From: DATEHQ01 sp035279525
GTDB taxonomy: Bacteria; Chloroflexota; Dormibacteria; Dormibacterales; Dormibacteraceae
DNA length: 20,624 bases
Reading direction: 5' to 3'
Assembly: GCA_035279525.1 (NCBI GenBank)
Contig: DATEHQ010000197.1
Location: forward strand, 1 to 20,624
The notes below the pieces were generated by a model. That model worked only from the letters and a program-made list of their open reading frames with translations, ran no database searches and was not told the DNA's origin. Shown in pieces: positions 16,699 to 20,624 of this stretch (within the stretch, counting starts at the first letter, position 1; every line of letters starts with the position of its first letter). The position numbers were made by a program, and so were the translations under genes.

Positions 16699-18339
16699 AT
16701 GCCTGAGCCGAGCTATGTGAACGGGCCGAGCGACAAACCGCTGCTGGGTGAGCCGATCTTCCACAACCTTCGGCGCACGGCCGCGCGATTTGGCGATCAC
16801 GAAGCGCTCGTCGTACCGTCACAGGGATACCGCGCCACCTACCGCGAGCTGGTCGTTCAATGCGAGGAGATCGCGCGGGGCCTCATGGCGCGTGGCGTGA
16901 AGAAGGGCGACCGCGTCGGCATCTGGTCTCCCAACCGCTACGAATGGGTCGTGGTTCAGTACGCGACCGCCGCCATCGGCGCGATCCTCGTCAACATCAA
17001 CCCCGCGTACCGCACGTCCGAGCTCGAGTACGCGCTCAACCAATCCGGAATCAGCTTCTTCATCCTCGCCGCGGGCTTTCGCCAGGCCGACTACCGGGCC
17101 ATGCTCGCCGAGGTCAAGGGCCGCTGCCCCGCGCTGCGCGAGGCGGTGGTTCTCGAGGACGGCTGGGCCGCGCTCGAGCGCGACGCCGCGAAGACGCCGG
17201 TCGCGGACCTGCACGCGGTCGAGGAGACGCTGCAGTTCGACGACCCGATCAACATCCAGTACACATCGGGCACGACCGGCTTCCCCAAGGGCGCCACCCT
17301 CACCCATCACAACATCCTCAACAACGGGTTCTTCATCGGCGAGACGCTCAAGTACTCGGAGCGCGACCGTGTCTGCATCCCCGTGCCCTTCTACCACTGC
17401 TTCGGCATGGTGCTGGGCAACCTCGCGTGCACGACGCACGGCGCGACGATCGTGGTTCCGGCCGAAGCATTCGATCCGGTGCTCACGATGCAGACCGTGC
17501 AGCAGGAGGCATGCACTTCGCTCTACGGCGTGCCCACGATGTTCATCTCCGAGCTGGATCACGCCCGCTTCAAGGAGTTCGACTTCGCCTCGCTCCGAAC
17601 AGGCATCATGGCCGGCTCGCCGTGCCCGGTCGAGGTCATGAAGAGGGTCCAGACGTCGATGCACATGCCGGAGATGACGATCGCCTACGGCATGACCGAG
17701 ACGTCGCCGGTGTCGACTCAGTGCTCGACTGACGATCCGCTCGACCGGCGCGTTTCGACGGTCGGTCGGGTCCACCCCCACGTCGAGATCAAAGTGGTCG
17801 ATCCCGTCACAGGCGCCGTGGTGCCGAGAGGCACCGCGGGCGAGCTGTGCAGTCGTGGCTACATCGTCATGCTCGGCTACTGGAACAACGACGAGGCGAC
17901 CCGCCAGGCGATCGACGCCGGGCGCTGGATGCACACCGGCGATATCGCGACCATCGATGGCGAGGGCTACGTCAACATCGTCGGCCGGATCAAGGACATG
18001 ATCATCCGCGGCGGCGAGAACATCTACCCGCGCGAGGTCGAGGAGTTCCTCTACGGCCATCCCGACGTCGTCGACGTGCAGGTCATCGGCGTGCCGTCCG
18101 AGAAGTACGGCGAAGAGGTGATGGCATGGGTGAGGCTGCGCGAGGGAGCCACCATCGCGGGCGACGATCTCGCCGCCTGGTGCAAAGGCAAGATCGCGAG
18201 CTACAAGATCCCGCGCCACTGGAAATTCGTCGACGCGTTTCCGATGACCGTCACCGGAAAGGTTCAGAAATTCAAGATGCGCGAGATCGCGGTCGAGGAG
18301 CTCGGCCTCGAGAAGGCCGCGGGGGTCAGAACCGCCTAG
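16699..18339 (+). CDS. Acyl-CoA ligase (AMP-binding; FadD/ACSF2-like)
   Basis: This 546-residue protein is of the ANL (acyl-CoA synthetase) superfamily, which activates a carboxylic acid to an acyl-adenylate with ATP and transfers it to CoA. Landmarks are the P-loop YTSGTTGFPKG (188-198), YGMTETSP (330-337), HTGDIATIDGEGY (412-424), the hinge GRIKDMIIRGGENIYP (429-444) and the C-terminal catalytic Lys521 in TVTGK. The sequence style is that of medium/long-chain fatty acyl-CoA ligases such as ACSF2 and FadD35; the exact chain length cannot be told. The start ATG has a strong AAGGAGG. The gene stands alone on the plus strand, ends three bases before a convergent gene, and has a putative repressor operator in front, implying induced rather than constitutive use. 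Confidence 0.94.
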   Translation: MPEPSYVNGPSDKPLLGEPIFHNLRRTAARFGDHEALVVPSQGYRATYRELVVQCEEIARGLMARGVKKGDRVGIWSPNRYEWVVVQYATAAIGAILVNINPAYRTSELEYALNQSGISFFILAAGFRQADYRAMLAEVKGRCPALREAVVLEDGWAALERDAAKTPVADLHAVEETLQFDDPINIQYTSGTTGFPKGATLTHHNILNNGFFIGETLKYSERDRVCIPVPFYHCFGMVLGNLACTTHGATIVVPAEAFDPVLTMQTVQQEACTSLYGVPTMFISELDHARFKEFDFASLRTGIMAGSPCPVEVMKRVQTSMHMPEMTIAYGMTETSPVSTQCSTDDPLDRRVSTVGRVHPHVEIKVVDPVTGAVVPRGTAGELCSRGYIVMLGYWNNDEATRQAIDAGRWMHTGDIATIDGEGYVNIVGRIKDMIIRGGENIYPREVEEFLYGHPDVVDVQVIGVPSEKYGEEVMAWVRLREGATIAGDDLAAWCKGKIASYKIPRHWKFVDAFPMTVTGKVQKFKMREIAVEELGLEKAAGVRTA

Positions 18340-18342
18340 CCG

Positions 18343-19101
18343 TCACAGCAGCGATTCGTACGGGATGGCCGCCGCGAAGGGCTCGTAAAGAAGGAGCACC
18401 TTCTCGATCGGCAGCGCGTCCCGCATGAAGATGGCGCCCGCCGCCACGCCCGCAAACCCGACGATGCCCAGGCCGTCATGCGGCGCCGCCTGCTCCCCGC
18501 TGTCCTGCATGACCCGAAACGCCTGGGTGCGCCCGGCCTGGTTGGCGGTCTGTACGGCGAGCTTCCACGCCGCGTTGTAGTTCGCCGCGGGGTCGAAGGA
18601 CCCGCCGGCGGCGGCGACGCTGGACACCGCGCCGGCAGGCGGGGCCGCCGCGGGCTTCGCCTTCTCGCTCAGCGCATTGGCCACCGTCTTCACCTCGGCC
18701 TCGACCTCTCCCTTCAGGTTCGGCAGGCGGCGCAGGAACGCCGCGATCTGCCGATCGACCGGGGGAGCGGGCTGGTAGGCGGGCCCGGGCAGCACCGTGG
18801 CGAAGGGCCGGTAGACGGCCTCGAACTCGGCGGGCGCCATCTGCTCGCGGACCAGGATCGCCAGGGCCACGATCTGGGCCGACTCCAGGGCCGCGCCCGC
18901 GGCCAGCGCATCGGGCAGCGACTTGTTGATCGCCTGCTGGGTCTGCGTCACCCGAAAGCCGCCCGTGAACGCGTTGACCATCGCCTGGTCGGCGCCGGAG
19001 AGCAGGCCGTCGAGCACCTGCTCGACCGCGGCCGCCGACGGTCGCTGGCGCGCCACCATCCTCGCCGCCGCGATCCATTCCCACTGCGGCGGACCCAGCA
19101 C
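18343..19101 (-). CDS. Protein of unknown function, downstream of glpX
   Basis: This protein has 252 residues from GTG 19101. I do not recognise a family. The N-terminal half (about 1-150) is predicted helical and alanine-rich; residues about 150-190 form an Ala/Pro/Gly/Ser-rich linker; the C-terminal part contains a glycine/alanine-rich hydrophobic stretch (LGIVGFAGVAAGAIFM, about 216-231) that could insert in or touch the membrane. No signal peptide is seen. Upstream of GTG 19101 the frame stays open for 15 protein-like codons back to CTG 19146, which overlaps the glpX stop as CTGA and is preceded by AGGTG eight bases away; that CTG may be the true start and would give 267 residues. It is cotranscribed with glpX by position. 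Confidence 0.72.
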   Translation of the reverse strand: MLGPPQWEWIAAARMVARQRPSAAAVEQVLDGLLSGADQAMVNAFTGGFRVTQTQQAINKSLPDALAAGAALESAQIVALAILVREQMAPAEFEAVYRPFATVLPGPAYQPAPPVDRQIAAFLRRLPNLKGEVEAEVKTVANALSEKAKPAAAPPAGAVSSVAAAGGSFDPAANYNAAWKLAVQTANQAGRTQAFRVMQDSGEQAAPHDGLGIVGFAGVAAGAIFMRDALPIEKVLLLYEPFAAAIPYESLL

Positions 19102-19142
19102 CTTGCCGGCCGCCGTGAGGAACTGCCCGGCTTCCGACGCGC

Positions 19143-20147
19143 TCAGCGGATTCGCACCTGCGCCGGCAGAAGGCCCTTCTCGCGAAGCAGCTCGATCGGG
19201 TGGTACGCGTCCACGATGCGCATCGTGCCGGTCGCGGAGCGCAGGACCATGGACTGCGTGAAGGCGTACTCGTCTTCATACCGGACGCCCTTCAGCAGCT
19301 CGCCCGAGGTGATGCCCGTGGCCGCGAAGAAGATGTCCTTGCCCGAGCAGAGGTCGTCGAGGCACAGCACCCGGCCCGGCTGGTGACCTTCCTTGACGGC
19401 CATCTCCCTTTCTCTGTCGTCTCGAAAGAAGAGCTTGGCCTGCATGTCGCCGCCCATGGTCTTGATCGCGCAGGCCGCCAGGACGCCCTCGGTGGCGCCG
19501 CCTGAGCCCATCATGCAGTGGATCCCGGATCGCGTCTCGAGCGCCGCCTCGAGGGCACCCGCGACGTCGCCGGCGCTGATCAGCTTGATCCGCGCACCGA
19601 CCTCACGGATCTGGCCGATGACCTGGCGGTTCCTTTCGCGTTCGAGGACGACCACTGTCAGCTCCTCGACCGGCAGGCCCTCCGCCTTGGCGATCCGCCG
19701 CAGGTTCCACTCCACCGGCATCTCGAGGTCGATGGCGCCACGGGCGCGGCGGCCGACGACCAGCTTGAGCATGTAGTGGACGTGGGTCGTGAACATGGTT
19801 CCGCGCTCGGCGAGCGCAACCACGGAGATGGCGCCAGGCAGGCCCGACGCGGTGAGGCTGGTGCCCTCGATCGGGTCGACCGCCACGTCGACCTCGGGTT
19901 CGAGGCCGTTGCCTATCTCCTCGCCGAAATAAAGCATCGGAGCTTCGTCCTTCTCCCCCTCGCCGATCACCACCCTGCCCCGCATGTCGACGTCCGAAAG
20001 GGCCTCGCGCATGGCTTCCACGGCCTTCTCGTCGGCGGCCTCCTTGTTGCCCCGGCCCTGCAGGGGGGCGGCGGCCAGGGCTCCGGCCTCGGTCACACGC
20101 AGCAGCTCGAGGGCGAGGTTGCGGGTGTGCCTCGGCTCTTCGATCAT
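19143..20147 (-). CDS. glpX: Class II fructose-1,6-bisphosphatase
   Basis: This is a 334-residue GlpX-type protein. The enzyme hydrolyses fructose 1,6-bisphosphate to fructose 6-phosphate in gluconeogenesis, using a divalent metal. The motifs are GEGEKDEAPML (62-72), VDPIEGT (90-96) with the metal-binding Asp/Glu, and GSGGATEGV (214-222) near the sugar-phosphate site; the length matches the family. Some homologues also act on sedoheptulose 1,7-bisphosphate. The start ATG 20147 has no clear Shine-Dalgarno; TAACCT lies nine bases upstream on the reverse strand. It follows the basic protein gene by 20 bases and its stop abuts the unknown gene. YvcK, which affects gluconeogenic growth in Bacillus, is in the same window but far away. 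Confidence 0.96.
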   Translation of the reverse strand: MIEEPRHTRNLALELLRVTEAGALAAAPLQGRGNKEAADEKAVEAMREALSDVDMRGRVVIGEGEKDEAPMLYFGEEIGNGLEPEVDVAVDPIEGTSLTASGLPGAISVVALAERGTMFTTHVHYMLKLVVGRRARGAIDLEMPVEWNLRRIAKAEGLPVEELTVVVLERERNRQVIGQIREVGARIKLISAGDVAGALEAALETRSGIHCMMGSGGATEGVLAACAIKTMGGDMQAKLFFRDDREREMAVKEGHQPGRVLCLDDLCSGKDIFFAATGITSGELLKGVRYEDEYAFTQSMVLRSATGTMRIVDAYHPIELLREKGLLPAQVRIR

Positions 20148-20167
20148 CGAGTCGTCAGGTTAACCGG

Positions 20168-20587
20168 CTAGGTGAGTGAGCGGCGACGAATAGGAAGCTT
20201 GTCCGCCTCGACCAGCAGGTCCTCCTTGCGCGCGAGCTGTCGGTCACCACCCGTGTCCACGTAAACGCACGTCCGCTCCAGAACGGCGGTCACCCTCACC
20301 TTGAGCCCGCCCAGCACGGCGTCGAAGCCGTCGATCAGCACCTCGTCCTCCTCGAGGTCCACCTCGCTCAGCCTGCGCTGCCCGCCCGGGCGTGGCCTGG
20401 TCGAGAGCTCGAGCTGAACGCGGGGTCCCTGCGGCGGTCCGGGCTTGATGGTGAGGCGGGATGACGCCGAGCCCGCGAGCCGGATCCCGGGTCGACGCGG
20501 CCCCGTGGGCCGTCTGGCTTCCGGAGCCGGTTCGGGAGCTCGACTGGCGGCGGGCGCGGCCGGACGTCGCTTCGGTTTCTCCGACAC
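20168..20587 (-). CDS. Basic proline-rich protein, possibly truncated by the window edge
   Basis: This protein has 139 residues from GTG 20587. The first ~70 residues are low complexity, rich in Pro, Ala, Arg and Lys (KPKRRPAAPAAS, PEARRPTGPRRP), and probably disordered and nucleic-acid-binding-like in charge. The C-terminal part (about 73-139) looks folded, with alternating hydrophobic strands (EVLIDGFDAVLGGLKVRVTAVLE and onward, ending LPIRRRSLT). I know no family for it. There is no ribosome binding site at GTG 20587 and the frame remains open to base 20624 with the same basic composition, so the gene may start beyond the window. It lies 20 bases before glpX and is probably cotranscribed. 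Confidence 0.55.
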   Translation of the reverse strand: MSEKPKRRPAAPAASRAPEPAPEARRPTGPRRPGIRLAGSASSRLTIKPGPPQGPRVQLELSTRPRPGGQRRLSEVDLEEDEVLIDGFDAVLGGLKVRVTAVLERTCVYVDTGGDRQLARKEDLLVEADKLPIRRRSLT

Positions 20588-20624
20588 GGGCGGCTTGACC
20601 CGTTTTGTGGCGGCGGTTCGCCTG

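Noticed and set aside
15182..16822. Minus-strand 546-residue open frame
   Set aside because: It overlaps the GT87-like gene in a different frame. The GT87 frame has membrane segments and family motifs; this one is Arg/Gly/Pro-rich and hydrophilic, and runs through the non-coding region into the acyl-CoA ligase.
16819..18219. Minus-strand 466-residue open frame antisense to the acyl-CoA ligase
   Set aside because: It is His/Asp/Arg-rich shadow sequence opposite a complete, motif-bearing ligase.

Overview
The window is high-GC chromosomal DNA, densely coding, with 17 protein genes that I accept, one tRNA gene, and almost no intergenic space. Gene content points to a Terrabacteria-type bacterium: a rplI-dnaB-purA gene order, a membrane-anchored YvcK, class II fructose bisphosphatase, a GT87 mannosyltransferase-like protein, and many GTG/TTG starts lacking a Shine-Dalgarno but preceded at a fixed short distance by a -10-like hexamer, as expected for leaderless mRNAs. 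A Dormibacterota, Chloroflexota or Actinomycetota relative is my inference; nothing here fixes the phylum. I see no transposase, integrase, phage gene or CRISPR array.

Left part (1-5579): tRNA-Gln(CTG) with encoded CCA, on the minus strand; a small exported or membrane protein with a DUF5808-like core; divergent from it yvcK; then a minus-strand run of an Asp-box (BNR) propeller membrane protein, a RidA-family protein and a PAP2 membrane phosphatase; divergent from those, an isolated NqrB/RnfD-like membrane protein.

Centre (5576-13843): a minus-strand run of seven genes, read from the right: DUF1232 protein, rplI, dnaB, purA, an ECF sigma factor, a translationally coupled membrane Asp-box propeller protein, and an AlkZ-type winged-helix DNA glycosylase-like protein. 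dnaB carries two inteins: a 411-residue intein with LAGLIDADG endonuclease motifs that splits the Walker A motif, and a 148-residue mini-intein at the RESG/SIEQ site. The sigma factor has an ECF-like promoter of its own just upstream of its start.

Right part (13909-20624): an MFS transporter and a GT87-like glycosyltransferase that overlap tail to tail by 96 bp; a 300-bp non-coding stretch with a strong dyad and an 18-bp inverted repeat resembling BlaI/CopY operators; an acyl-CoA ligase preceded by a strong ribosome binding site; an unrecognised protein; glpX; and a basic, proline-rich protein that may run off the window edge.

The best candidates for something undescribed are the sigma/propeller pair with its downstream DNA-repair gene (a possible envelope-sensing regulatory module), the solitary RnfD-like protein, and the double-intein helicase. 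None is proven by sequence alone.
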